A stretch of DNA of 54,772 nt from RGIG3528 sp045629005 (GTDB lineage Bacteria; Bacillota; Clostridia; Lachnospirales; Lachnospiraceae), in contig JAZQQJ010000028.1 of assembly GCA_045629005.1 (NCBI GenBank), positions 1 to 54,772 on the forward strand, read 5' to 3'. The notes beneath the pieces were generated by a model. The model worked only from the letters and a program-made list of their open reading frames with translations, was not told the origin of the DNA and ran no database searches. Below are positions 42,917 through 50,488 of the stretch, one piece after another; positions within the stretch are counted from its first letter, which is position 1; each line of letters opens with the position of its first letter. The position numbers and the translations under genes are program-made.

Positions 42917-43960
42917 ATGGATTCTTATTTTATAATCAAAAAGGTTCATATGAATTGCCCGTTATGTGAAAAAACGCATGAGCTCGAGGAAAGAAAAAGA
43001 GTTAATACAATTGTGATAAAGGGGGTGGAGGTTTCTTACGAGGAGAGGTTCTATTTTTGCGCAAACTCAGATGAGGACGAGAACGAATTTGAATCCGGAG
43101 AAATGCTGAATGAAAATCTTCTCAATGCAAGAAATGCATACAGAGTGAAAAAAGGGCTTCTTACTTCAAATGACATTGTCGCAATCCGTGAAAACTATGG
43201 GCTTTCGCAGGTTGACATGGCTAAGCTGTTAGGGTGGGGAGAAGCAACAATATCTCGTTATGAAAGCAAACTGATCCAAGATGAGGCGTATGATAATATG
43301 CTTCGTTTAATAAAGGATAATCCGTTAGCCGCTTTGGAATTTTTAAAGAAGAACTCTGAAAAATTTTCCTTAGGAAAACGATTGGACATTAAATCAAAGA
43401 TTGTTGAAAAGTTGGATTCTTATGGAAAAGAATTCCTTTCAAGACAAGCATTAGAAGGGGAGTACGTTAATTTTGAAGAACCTTCAGACTCTAACGGATT
43501 TACTACTCTGAATATTGATAAAATAGAGGCTGTTGTTTCTTACATTGCACAGAATGTGAAAAATCTGTATAAGGTTAAGCTTATGAAGATGCTTTGGTAC
43601 GCTGATGTGCTGTCGTATATTGAAAATGGATTTTCAATAACGGGTATGGTGTACCGCCATGAGGCAATGGGAGCTCTCCCGATTGGGCATAAAAGCTTAA
43701 TGAACTTGGAAAATATAAATGTTCAAGAAGAAATGAGCCATAATTATGATATCATGCTTCATGTGTATCCTATGAATGGAATTGACTATTCTGTTTTGAG
43801 TAATAATGAAAAAGACATTCTGGATAAGGTTATAGTAAAGTTCAAAGACGCTAAGGCAAAAGATGTTGTTGAATATATGCATTCTGAAAAAGCATATACC
43901 GATACAAGACCAAATGAAATAATACCGTTTAGTTTGGCGAAAACAATAAGAGCGTTTTAG
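42917..43960 (+). CDS. Antitoxin-type regulator: zinc-binding N-terminus, HTH, SocA-like (DUF4065) C-terminus
   Basis: 347 residues from ATG 42917, AAGGAGGA at 42903-42910; the frame is open earlier but overlaps the toxin gene. The N-terminal CPLC and a later FCAN pattern suggest an MqsA-like zinc site. An XRE-type HTH is at ~100-125 (YGLSQVDMAKLLGWGEATIS). The last ~150 residues are a SocA/DUF4065 domain (KVKLMKMLWYADVLSYIENG; MVYRHEAMGALPIGH). This architecture is the known broad-specificity antitoxin type. It probably neutralises the upstream toxin and represses the shared promoter. Confidence 0.85.
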   Translation: MDSYFIIKKVHMNCPLCEKTHELEERKRVNTIVIKGVEVSYEERFYFCANSDEDENEFESGEMLNENLLNARNAYRVKKGLLTSNDIVAIRENYGLSQVDMAKLLGWGEATISRYESKLIQDEAYDNMLRLIKDNPLAALEFLKKNSEKFSLGKRLDIKSKIVEKLDSYGKEFLSRQALEGEYVNFEEPSDSNGFTTLNIDKIEAVVSYIAQNVKNLYKVKLMKMLWYADVLSYIENGFSITGMVYRHEAMGALPIGHKSLMNLENINVQEEMSHNYDIMLHVYPMNGIDYSVLSNNEKDILDKVIVKFKDAKAKDVVEYMHSEKAYTDTRPNEIIPFSLAKTIRAF

Positions 43961-44081
43961 GATAACAAGCGGTAAAGAATGGTGTATCTGATATGCCATT
44001 GGAAGAGTTTGATGAGGAAATTCGAAAGGCTCGAAAAGGGAGAACTTGACTTTTTATTGAATTACCATGCCGGAGGCGTAT

Positions 44082-44423
44082 ATGAACATTCAGATTTTTG
44101 GCACGAAGAAGTGCTTTGATACAAAGAAAGCAGAGCGGTATTTTAGGGAGCGTGGCATCAAGGCCCAGATGATTGATCTTAAGGAAAAGGGCATGAGCAA
44201 GGGCGAGCTTTCCGCTGTTATTCAAGCCGTGAAGGGGCTTGAAAATGTCCTTGATCCTAATTGCAAGGATAAAGACACGCTTGCTCTTGTGAAGTATCTT
44301 TCCGACGAGGACAAGCTGGAAAAGGTGCTGGAGAATCAGCAACTTCTGAAAACGCCGATTGTGCGTAACGGAAAGCTTGCTACCGTGGGCTATCGGCCCG
44401 AAGTTTGGAAGGAATGGAATTAA
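44082..44423 (+). CDS. ArsC/Spx-family thioredoxin-fold protein
   Basis: 113 residues from ATG 44082 (GGAGG seven bases upstream); ATG 44067 is in frame but lacks a site. IQIFGTKKCFDTKKAERYF has a single Cys in a CxxT arrangement, AQMIDLKEKGMSKGEL and LKTPIVRNGKLATVGYRPE are ArsC/YffB features. Such proteins are arsenate-reductase-like or glutathione-linked reductases; the actual substrate is unknown. A terminator follows two bases later. Confidence 0.85.
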   Translation: MNIQIFGTKKCFDTKKAERYFRERGIKAQMIDLKEKGMSKGELSAVIQAVKGLENVLDPNCKDKDTLALVKYLSDEDKLEKVLENQQLLKTPIVRNGKLATVGYRPEVWKEWN

Positions 44424-44425
44424 AT

Positions 44426-44485
44426 AACTCCCGCTTTGATATGCACCCGGAATTCCGGACACATTTCAATGGCGGGAGTTTTTTT
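44426..44485 (+). terminator. Long terminator hairpin with inner CCGGAATTCCGG stem
   Basis: Outer stem AACTCCCGC / GCGGGAGTT then a T run; inside, TTTGATATG and the palindrome CCGGAATTCCGG. The inner segment is shared with the hairpin at 50430-50488. Confidence 0.85.
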
Positions 44486-44523
44486 AATGTATCTGTTGGC
44501 CTGCTTATCGGTCGCTGCTCCGG

Positions 44524-44598
44524 TGTCCACTAGGGACGGAGTGTGGTGGACATTTTTGGGTGTTGGGTGTCTACTAGGGACGGGGTGTGGTGGACATT
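44524..44598. repeat. Two GTCCAC-type REP-like elements (copies 4 and 5)
   Basis: 44524-44554 and 44568-44598, both TGTCYACTAGGGACGGRGTG followed by TGGTGGACATT, in the same orientation. Confidence 0.8.
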
Positions 44599-44619
44599 TT
44601 GGAAGCTTATTGCAGGCGC

Positions 44620-44764
44620 TACGGATAAAAAGGCTTTTTACTTGCATTTATCCGTAGAGGTTGCATAAACCCTTACGGATAAAGAAGCTTTTTACTTGCA
44701 TTTATCCGTAGGGCTGGCACAAACCACTACGGATAAAGAAGCTTTTTACTTGCTTTTATCCGTA
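44620..44764. repeat. Palindromic repeat array, family TACGGATAAA/TTTATCCGTA, three units, 54-bp period
   Basis: 37-nt hairpin elements with 10-bp perfect arms and an inner AAGCTTTTTACTTGC, spacers ~17 nt. Same family as the array at the right end of the window (54586 on). Confidence 0.9.
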
Positions 44765-44785
44765 AATGTGCCGCAAGCTTGCACG

Positions 44786-44979
44786 ACTGATAAAAACCAA
44801 GCTTCCGTGTCTTTACCAGTACAGTTTGCGCCACCCTGACTGGTAAGAAAGAGAATTCCGAAATTCGACCAGTACAGTTTGCGCCGCCCTAACTGGTAAG
44901 AAAGAGAATTCCGCGTTTTTACCAGTCAAAGCTACTTTATCCGCACCGGTAAAAAGAAGATTTCCAAGGTTTTACCAGT
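44786..44979. repeat. Palindromic repeat array, family ACTGGTAA/TTACCAGT, four units, exact 53-bp period
   Basis: Units start at 44786, 44839, 44892 and 44945; each is a 35-nt hairpin ending ACCAGT. It directly adjoins the TACGGATAAA array. These arrays, the REP-like copies and the promoter at 45075 are what the 840-base gap between the ArsC-like gene and the next gene contains. Confidence 0.9.
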
Positions 44980-45074
44980 TGTGCTTGGGTTCTGGAGCGT
45001 TTTTATCTGTAGGATAGTGAGAAGGCGGGGGCCAAATAAAGGAAATGCGAAACGTGGACCGCTGAATATTCTTG

Positions 45075-45103
45075 TTGACATATAGTTTTGACGGGTGTAT
45101 ATT
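45075..45103 (+). promoter_or_regulatory. Promoter upstream of the 45266 gene
   Basis: -35 TTGACA 45075-45080, 17-base spacer, -10 TATATT 45098-45103. Confidence 0.75.
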
Positions 45104-45169
45104 TCTTACAGACGATATTTGGACTTCCACTTTATAATTGAAATGAATTTGCGGATGCTTTGCTGACTT

Positions 45170-45258
45170 CCACAGTGAAGCGCGTTTGGCGCAAATAGGG
45201 GTTCATTTCACACTGAAGCGCGTTTGGCGCAAATTAGGGTTCATTTCACATTGAAGGA
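45170..45258 (+). repeat. 38-bp direct repeats with GCGC hairpin, ending in the ribosome-binding site
   Basis: Unit CACAGTGAAGCGCGTTTGGC then GCAAATAGGGGTTCATTT, two full copies and a third that diverges into CACATTGAAGGAG, the ribosome site of the next gene. GCGCGTTTGGCGC can fold as a small hairpin. Confidence 0.75.
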
Positions 45259-45265
45259 GAAAAAG

Positions 45266-45841
45266 ATGGACATAGTAACTTTTGAGCTTAGGGCTGCTAA
45301 TAAGGATTGTACGGACAAGTTTACGGACATTGCAAAGGTTAAATATGAGGGAAAGCCTTTGTTTGAACACGCTTGTGAGTATGCGAACAACAGCACCAGT
45401 TACAAAAAAAGCGGCAGAAAGCTTGAACTAGTCTCCGTGGCGGAGGATTGTGTCAGGGTTCGTCTTTACTCCGAGGGCAAGCTTGAGATGCCTTCCAAGT
45501 CGCTTGCTGGCTTTTCCAGGGAACTTATGCGTGTCGATGCGGAGCTTCATTCTGATGAAAGTGAAAGTCTGTTCAGAAACTTCGTTTATGGTAGCGCATT
45601 GTTCAGAAACATTGAATTGGCTGAGTCCGACATTATGACTGAGATGTTGGAGATGTCCGATGTCGATGCTTTGAAGAAGTGCGTTGATATCTTCTGCAAC
45701 ACCATTGTTTCCGGCAAGGAGGCCAATGCTCTTCTTGACGAAACAAAGAAGTCAATCAAGGATGTTTTGAAGAGGTACGAAACATCAGCAAGGTTGATTG
45801 CCTACGCTAAAAAAGCAAAGGAAATGGGAAAGCAGAAGTAA
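45266..45841 (+). CDS. Unknown soluble protein, 191 residues
   Basis: ATG 45266 with AAGGAGA six bases upstream; the frame is open from 45224, but that part belongs to the repeat. No signal or TM segment. The sequence has an N-terminal beta-rich part (VTFELRAANKDCTD; LELVSVAEDCVRVRLYSEGK) and a helical second half rich in Glu/Lys (DETKKSIKDVLKRYETSARL). No family is recognised. It is followed 65 bases later by a DUF5688 gene in the same direction, and the two may work together. Confidence 0.65.
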   Translation: MDIVTFELRAANKDCTDKFTDIAKVKYEGKPLFEHACEYANNSTSYKKSGRKLELVSVAEDCVRVRLYSEGKLEMPSKSLAGFSRELMRVDAELHSDESESLFRNFVYGSALFRNIELAESDIMTEMLEMSDVDALKKCVDIFCNTIVSGKEANALLDETKKSIKDVLKRYETSARLIAYAKKAKEMGKQK

Positions 45842-45906
45842 CGGCGTGGCGAGCGAAAGCCAACGCAGGTAATATTAATATTTACAGTATTTATTATGGG
45901 GTAATT

Positions 45907-46956
45907 ATGGGGAATATGAATTTTAATGAGTTCGTTGACTATGTCAAGGAGCATCTTTTTGAGCACAAACCTTACTATCGGGAGGCTTGTGACATCACAA
46001 TAAGTCACGTGGCAAAGAACAATGGCGTTACGCTTACGGGGCTTTCTATACGCGAAACAGGTTTCGTTCTGGCACCGACCATCTACATGGACGGCTATTT
46101 CAGAGAGTATGAAGAAGGGCGTGTCATTGAGGCCATAATGGGCGAGATTCTTTCCATCTTCGAGAACAGCAAAAATGAGTGCGACAGGGATTTTGATGTG
46201 GATTTCATTAACAGCTTCAAAAATGTTGAAGCGTTGATTGGTGCGCGTTTGATTAACGGCCCGGTAAATGAAGCGCGTCTTGGGGGCATGCCACATTACA
46301 AGTTCGGTGATCTGGCGGTCATCTTCCACATAGAGATGACATTGGAAAGCCACGGTCCGGGCTTAATCACAGTTACAAATGAATTGCTTAAGCATTGGGG
46401 CATTGATGCTTCAACTCTTTTTGAGACTGCCCAAAATAATATGCTAAGCAACAATCCGGCAGTGGTCAAAAGGATAGAGGCTGTGATGCTTGAAATGATT
46501 GAGGCGACCGGCAGGAATCCCGATATTTCCGAAGAAGCAATGGCCTTTTTTAAAGAAAGAGCCTATAACGAAGATATCACATCCGGCATGTATGTTCTTA
46601 GCAATAAATCGGCCTCAAACGGTGCGATTGCCATGCTTCAGCCTGGTTTTATCGAGGATATTTCGCTTAAGGCCGGTATGGACATTTTCATTCTTCCTTC
46701 CAGCATTCACGAATGTATTCTTGTACCTGATGACGGCAGCTTTGACGTTCAGACGCTCAAAAAGCTTATCAACGAGGTAAATACTACTCAGGTTCCTCCT
46801 GAGGAAGTCCTTTCTTACAATGTCTACAAGTTCGACTACTCTTCCTTACAGTTCCTTAACGCCGAAACTTATGAGCCTATCGTTCTTGAGGATGTCTCTA
46901 AGGGCTTTACTGTTATGTTTACACCTGATCAAAGTGAAGATGAGTGCAGGGCGTAG
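45907..46956 (+). CDS. DUF5688-family protein
   Basis: 349 residues, ATG 45907. The order NFNEFVDYVKEHLFEH, NNGVTLTGLSIRE, PTIYMDGYFREYEEG, VEALIGARLINGPVNE, HYKFGDLAVIFHIEM, NNPAVVKRIEAVMLEM, MYVLSNKSASNGAIAML and FILPSSIHECILVPDDG matches DUF5688 proteins, which are common and often multicopy in Lachnospiraceae. No function is known; members are cytosolic and may bind a metabolite or be linked to mobile elements. It is the second gene behind the 45075 promoter. Confidence 0.85.
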   Translation: MGNMNFNEFVDYVKEHLFEHKPYYREACDITISHVAKNNGVTLTGLSIRETGFVLAPTIYMDGYFREYEEGRVIEAIMGEILSIFENSKNECDRDFDVDFINSFKNVEALIGARLINGPVNEARLGGMPHYKFGDLAVIFHIEMTLESHGPGLITVTNELLKHWGIDASTLFETAQNNMLSNNPAVVKRIEAVMLEMIEATGRNPDISEEAMAFFKERAYNEDITSGMYVLSNKSASNGAIAMLQPGFIEDISLKAGMDIFILPSSIHECILVPDDGSFDVQTLKKLINEVNTTQVPPEEVLSYNVYKFDYSSLQFLNAETYEPIVLEDVSKGFTVMFTPDQSEDECRA

Positions 46957-47072
46957 AGGAAAAGGGCTTACAAGGCGGTTATTAAGACAATAGACGAAGA
47001 TAAATTATTGACCTAACATACATAATATGCCATATATAGCATAAGAGGGGGGCGCTTGTTGTAAAAATTTGA

Positions 47073-47210
47073 AGTGGTATTTTTGAACTTCGTTGTATAG
47101 AAAATGATAACATTGTACGGATTCTATATTTTTTTGATAAAGGTAAAAAAATAGTTGCAACCAATGGTTTTGTTAATTTCCTTAAGAAGGAAGAAGAAAA
47201 ACATGAGTGA
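47073..47210 (+). pseudogene. higB: HigB/RelE-type toxin remnant (C-terminal ~45 residues)
   Basis: In one frame after an upstream TGA the sequence reads SGIFELRCIENDNIVRILYF followed by FDKGKKIVATNGFVNFLKKE and EEKHE before TGA 47208-47210. This is the C-terminal half of a phage-derived Gp49/HigB toxin. The N-terminal half is absent or scrambled in 46957-47072, where only a weak promoter-like TTGACC can be seen. The remnant overlaps the start of the HTH gene by eight bases, the normal layout of higBA. Confidence 0.75.
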
Positions 47211-47487
47211 TTTGCAGGAATTGACAAATGAATTAATGCAGGATTCTGAATTCCGTAAGGAATATGAGGCTATACAGCCCGAAGTAGACATTACAAGGGC
47301 GATTTTAAATGCCCGAATAAAAACCGGAATGACTCAAACAGAATTATCAAAAAAGAGTGGAATTAGCCAGGCAGATATAAGTCGACTTGAGAAGGGAATA
47401 CGAAACCCGAGCCTCGCACTTCTGAAAAGACTGGCACAAGCAATGGATAGTACATTACGGAGTGAATTTGTATCGAATAAAAATTGA
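47203..47487 (+). CDS. higA: HigA-type XRE antitoxin / transcriptional regulator
   Basis: 94 residues from ATG 47203 after AAGGAAG. The C-terminal XRE helix-turn-helix is complete: ITRAILNARIKTGMTQTELS, KKSGISQADISRLEKGIRNP, SLALLKRLAQAM. The N-terminal MSDLQELTNELMQDSEFRKE is the usual HigA lead. The cognate toxin gene just upstream is broken, so this is an orphan antitoxin that may still repress its promoter or cross-neutralise other toxins. Confidence 0.87.
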   Translation: MSDLQELTNELMQDSEFRKEYEAIQPEVDITRAILNARIKTGMTQTELSKKSGISQADISRLEKGIRNPSLALLKRLAQAMDSTLRSEFVSNKN

Positions 47488-47549
47488 GAATTCCTGAAAG
47501 TAAACAATCGGTTAATGGCGAATTGAGTTGATGATGCATTTTTTATATT

Positions 47550-47594
47550 GAAGACAAACCCTTTGACGTAAGTGCCCGATTTGTCTTCATTTTT
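47550..47594 (+). terminator. Terminator after higA
   Basis: GAAGACAAA / TTTGTCTTC stem with a 20-nt loop followed by ATTTTTG. Confidence 0.7.
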
Positions 47595-47700
47595 GTACGA
47601 ATGAAGTCAAGTGTTTTTCTAGAAATACAATGAAGCGTTTTGCAAGGTAGGTAGGCATTAACCTTGCTAAACATCCCGAAAAATAGTAAAATACTTCTAT

Positions 47701-47737
47701 AAAATGTCCACTAGGGACGGGGTGTGGTGGACATTTT
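47701..47737. repeat. GTCCAC-type REP-like element, copy 6
   Basis: Perfect 11-bp arms AAAATGTCCAC / GTGGACATTTT around TAGGGACGGGGTGTG. The cleanest copy in the window. Confidence 0.85.
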
Positions 47738-47773
47738 ATCCAATATATTTATATTACCTGGGAGACCAAAACA

Positions 47774-48082
47774 ATGCAAAACGAAGCAAATGCTAAATCC
47801 TTTACTCTGATAGTGACTGACAGGTCCGGCACCGAGACGAAGTTTTCTTTTGATACAAAAAAGAAAACGGTTGGTGAAGCTCTTCTTGAAGAAAAAGTTA
47901 TTGAAGGCGAGAAAGGACCTTATGGTATATACATTACCAAGGTTAACGGCGTCGAAGCTACATTCGGAACAGACAGAACTTATTGGGCTCTTTACATTAA
48001 TGGTGAGCGTGCAACAACCGGTATCGACGGAGTGGATGTTGTTGATGGCGCATTGTATGCATTAAAGTTTGAAAGTAAGTAA
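47774..48082 (+). CDS. DUF4430 (transcobalamin-like) domain protein without signal peptide
   Basis: 102 residues, ATG 47774. The whole protein is a DUF4430 domain: TLIVTDRSGTETKFSFDTKK, KTVGEALLEEKVIEGEKGPY, GIYITKVNGVEA, RTYWALYINGE, GVDVVDGALYALKFE. It is a paralogue of the lipoprotein at 49440 but has no signal sequence or lipobox, so as annotated it stays in the cytosol. DUF4430 corresponds to the beta domain of animal transcobalamin/intrinsic factor; bacterial members are thought to bind corrinoids. It may be a diverged copy or a domain that lost its secretion part. Confidence 0.82.
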   Translation: MQNEANAKSFTLIVTDRSGTETKFSFDTKKKTVGEALLEEKVIEGEKGPYGIYITKVNGVEATFGTDRTYWALYINGERATTGIDGVDVVDGALYALKFESK

Positions 48083-48139
48083 TTTGATATAATCAGGCAT
48101 TATTCTGAAGTTGATTAAATGAAAAACGAGGATTAAATC

Positions 48140-49087
48140 ATGAAGCTCACAAATGAAGAGTTAAAGTCAATTTATTTTGGCGCATATCGTTTTGAAGAAA
48201 TCGAGGATGGCTACATCCACGCACATCAGTACAGTGCAGAGCAGATAGATTACTTTGCACATGCTTTTGAGTTCTGGTACCCGAGAGCAATGGCCAGCAC
48301 GGCGAAAACGCTGGAGTTCGAGAGCGAAGCCACAGAAATATCCTTGGATTATAAGTTCATTTGGACAGGATCTCAGGATTCTTTCGAGCTTTGCGTTGAT
48401 GGTATGATCAGTGCCATCACATATGTTAAGGATATTGAGCTTGAGGGAACACTTTCGTTTAAGATGGAGCCCGGACAAAAGTCCGTTATTCTCTATCTTC
48501 CTTCAGATGCGACCGTTGTGATTAAAAATGTTTCGATAAATGCGCCGTTCACGCCTGCGAAGAAGGGCGAAAAGGTGCTTTGGCTGGGTGATTCCATCAC
48601 TCAGGGGTATGGCCCGTTACGTTCTTCAAGTACGTATGTAAGCGTTGCAAACCGCATCCTGAACTACGATATCATTAACCAGGGCATCTGAGGTTATGTT
48701 TACGATAAAAACTCTTTAATGAGAATGGAAGGCTATATGCCCGATAAAATTATTGTTGCGCTCGGTACAAACCAGTACAGAAGCGAGACAATGCGTGATG
48801 TTGAGGAGTATTACGAGGTGCTTACATCTCTTTATCCGAACGTTCCGACACTGTGCATCACACCCATCTGGCGTGGGGATAACCCCGACGATCTTCCTGT
48901 GTTTACAGCATTTTGCGAGAAGGTCCGTGCCGTCGCGGAGAAGTACTCAAATGTAACCATAGTTGATGGTTTCCGTATGGTGCCGCATCTTCGCGAGTAT
49001 TATCTTGATATGCTTCATCCCAATACGCTTGGCACTGAAGTATACGGAAGAAATCTGGCCGATTTTATTAAATCAGCCGGGTTTTAA
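48140..49087 (+). pseudogene. SGNH/GDSL-family hydrolase interrupted by an in-frame TGA
   Basis: ATG 48140 to TAA 49085-49087 would give 315 residues, but TGA 48689-48691 interrupts the frame. Residues ~1-135 are a beta-sandwich domain (IYFGAYRFEEIEDGYIHAHQ; FIWTGSQDSFELCVDG). The SGNH hydrolase starts with EKVLWLGDSITQGYGP (GDS Ser) and continues IINQGI-stop-GYVYDKNS, VALGTNQYRSE (block III) and LDMLHPNTLGTEVY (D-x-x-H catalytic pair). A glycine is expected at the stop (GGA to TGA). Two pieces, 48140-48691 and 48719-49087, remain. Related enzymes are carbohydrate or rhamnogalacturonan acetylesterases. Confidence 0.8.
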
Positions 49088-49103
49088 AAGTAGTTGTATA
49101 TTT

Positions 49104-49276
49104 GGCTAAAGGAGTAAGGAATCAGGTGTGAAACCTGAGCGAGCCCGTCGCCGTAAGCATGTTGCAAAGTAACATCCGAAGTTGCCGCAAACGGAGGATG
49201 TGACTAAGGTCAACCATTGAGATTACATCTTGAGAAGGGTTACGATGCATATACATGCGAGCCGGAAGACTTAGCC
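49104..49276 (+). ncRNA. Cobalamin riboswitch
   Basis: P1 stem GGCTAA 49104 / TTAGCC 49276. The core contains GGAATCAGGTGTGAAACCTG, GCGAGCCCGTCGCCGTAAG and, near the 3' side, GAGCCGGAAGAC, the hallmark of the cobalamin family. It is followed by further hairpins (GAAGC/GCTTC; GGGCGTATTATG repeated at 49354 and 49401) up to the ribosome site of the lipoprotein gene. It probably represses the downstream uptake genes when B12 is plentiful; no strong intrinsic terminator is seen, so translational control is more likely. It fills most of the 352-base gap. Confidence 0.92.
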
Positions 49277-49439
49277 TTGTTTGTGATATGAAGCTTTTTT
49301 GCTTCCTGTGCGAGAGCCACAGTCGTTTGAATGTCATGAGGCCAAAGATATATAGGGCGTATTATGTCCATGATCGTAGGTGAATGATTCTGAAAATCTA
49401 GGCGTATTATGCCCAAAACATAATATTGGAGGAAATGAA

Positions 49440-49844
49440 ATGAAAAAATTCAGTTTTAAGAGAATTTTGTCATTGATCCTGATTGCGGCCATGATCATGA
49501 CAGTTGCCGTAGGATGCGGCAAGAAGGACGATGCTTCACAGAGTGGGGCATGTGCAAAGTCATTCACACTTACGGTTACGGACAAAGCCGGTGCAGAGAG
49601 CAATTTTAAGGTTTCGACAGAAAAGAAAACTGTCGGAGAGGCTCTTTTGGATGAAGGCATTATCAAAGGCACCACAAGTGAGTATGGTTTGTATGTTACA
49701 GAAGTAAATGGCATTCAAGCCATCTATGAGAATGATGGAACGTACTGGGCATTTTACATTAACGGTGAGTATGCTATGACAGGTGTTGATTCAACGGATG
49801 TTGTTGATGGCGCTCAATATGGATTTAAAGTAGAGGGCTATTGA
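49440..49844 (+). CDS. DUF4430 lipoprotein, probable corrinoid-binding partner
   Basis: 134 residues from ATG 49440 (GGAGG at 49428-49432). N-terminal lipoprotein signal with KRILSLILIAAMIMTVAVGC, lipobox Cys 26; then a DUF4430 domain (TLTVTDKAGAESNFKVSTEK; TVGEALLDEGIIKGTTSEYG; YWAFYINGEYAMTGVDSTD). It is anchored outside the membrane. The cobalamin riboswitch upstream and an ECF S-component gene directly downstream support a function in capturing cobalamin or related corrinoids. The domain is homologous to the beta domain of transcobalamin. Confidence 0.88.
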   Translation: MKKFSFKRILSLILIAAMIMTVAVGCGKKDDASQSGACAKSFTLTVTDKAGAESNFKVSTEKKTVGEALLDEGIIKGTTSEYGLYVTEVNGIQAIYENDGTYWAFYINGEYAMTGVDSTDVVDGAQYGFKVEGY

Positions 49845-49845
49845 T

Positions 49846-50364
49846 TTGAAAAAGCTTACCGTCAGAGAAATGGTTGTATTCAGCCTACTCGGGGCGATTA
49901 TGTTTATTTCAAAACAAATCCTCGAATTCCTTCCGAACATACATATGCTCGGAATGCTTACAATGGTGTACACGCTTGTGTATAGGAAAAAAGCGTTGAT
50001 TCCCATATATGTGTTTATTCTTCTTGAGGGGTTGATTGCAGGCTTTTCGATGTGGTGGATACCGTATATTTACTTGTGGCCCATCCTTTGGGGCGTAACC
50101 ATGCTTCTTCCGAAGAAGATGCCAGACAAGGTGGCTGTGCCTGTATATGCCGGGGTTTGTGCTCTGCACGGATTGCTCTATGGTACGCTTTATGCACCTT
50201 TCCAGGCACTTTGGATGCATTTCAGCTTTAAAACAACAATAGCGTGGATTGTTGCCGGCCTTCCGTGGGATGGCGTGCATGCACTTGGCAATCTTGCCTT
50301 TGGAATGTTGATAGTTCCGTGCGTGAAGCTGTTTCGAAAGCTGAATATGCAAATTAACATCTGA
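49846..50364 (+). CDS. ECF transporter S component (probable cobalamin/corrinoid uptake)
   Basis: 172 residues, TTG start at 49846 two bases after the lipoprotein stop, with GAGGG eight bases upstream. Five to six TM helices are visible (e.g. MVVFSLLGAIMFISKQILEF; GMLTMVYTLVY; ALIPIYVFILLEGLIAGF; AVPVYAGVCALHGLLYG; LGNLAFGMLIVPCVKLF). The pattern resembles small S components of the ECF family. No EcfA/EcfT genes are close, so it would use a shared energising module. Riboswitch control makes cobalamin or a precursor the best substrate guess. Confidence 0.85.
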   Translation: MKKLTVREMVVFSLLGAIMFISKQILEFLPNIHMLGMLTMVYTLVYRKKALIPIYVFILLEGLIAGFSMWWIPYIYLWPILWGVTMLLPKKMPDKVAVPVYAGVCALHGLLYGTLYAPFQALWMHFSFKTTIAWIVAGLPWDGVHALGNLAFGMLIVPCVKLFRKLNMQINI

Positions 50365-50429
50365 AATTGTCAGCAAAGCTGACGCGCAGTGCGTAGCCGG
50401 AATGCCGGTGGCGTTCTTGAATTATATAA

Positions 50430-50488
50430 AATCCGTCTGATTGATATGTATCCGGAATCCCGGACAAATATCTGTAGGACGGTTTTTT
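50430..50488 (+). terminator. Terminator hairpin with inner CCGGAATCCCGG stem
   Basis: Outer stem CCGTC / GACGG followed by seven T; inner GATATGTATCCGGAATCCCG GACA matches the hairpin at 44426 with compensatory changes. Confidence 0.8.

Noticed and set aside
44620..44979. CRISPR array
   Set aside because: The inner and spacer segments are repeats themselves, not unique spacers, and no cas gene is present.
48689..48691. TGA read as glycine or selenocysteine
   Set aside because: TGA ends many other genes here right before the next start, the homologous residue is Gly, and no SECIS-like hairpin is visible.
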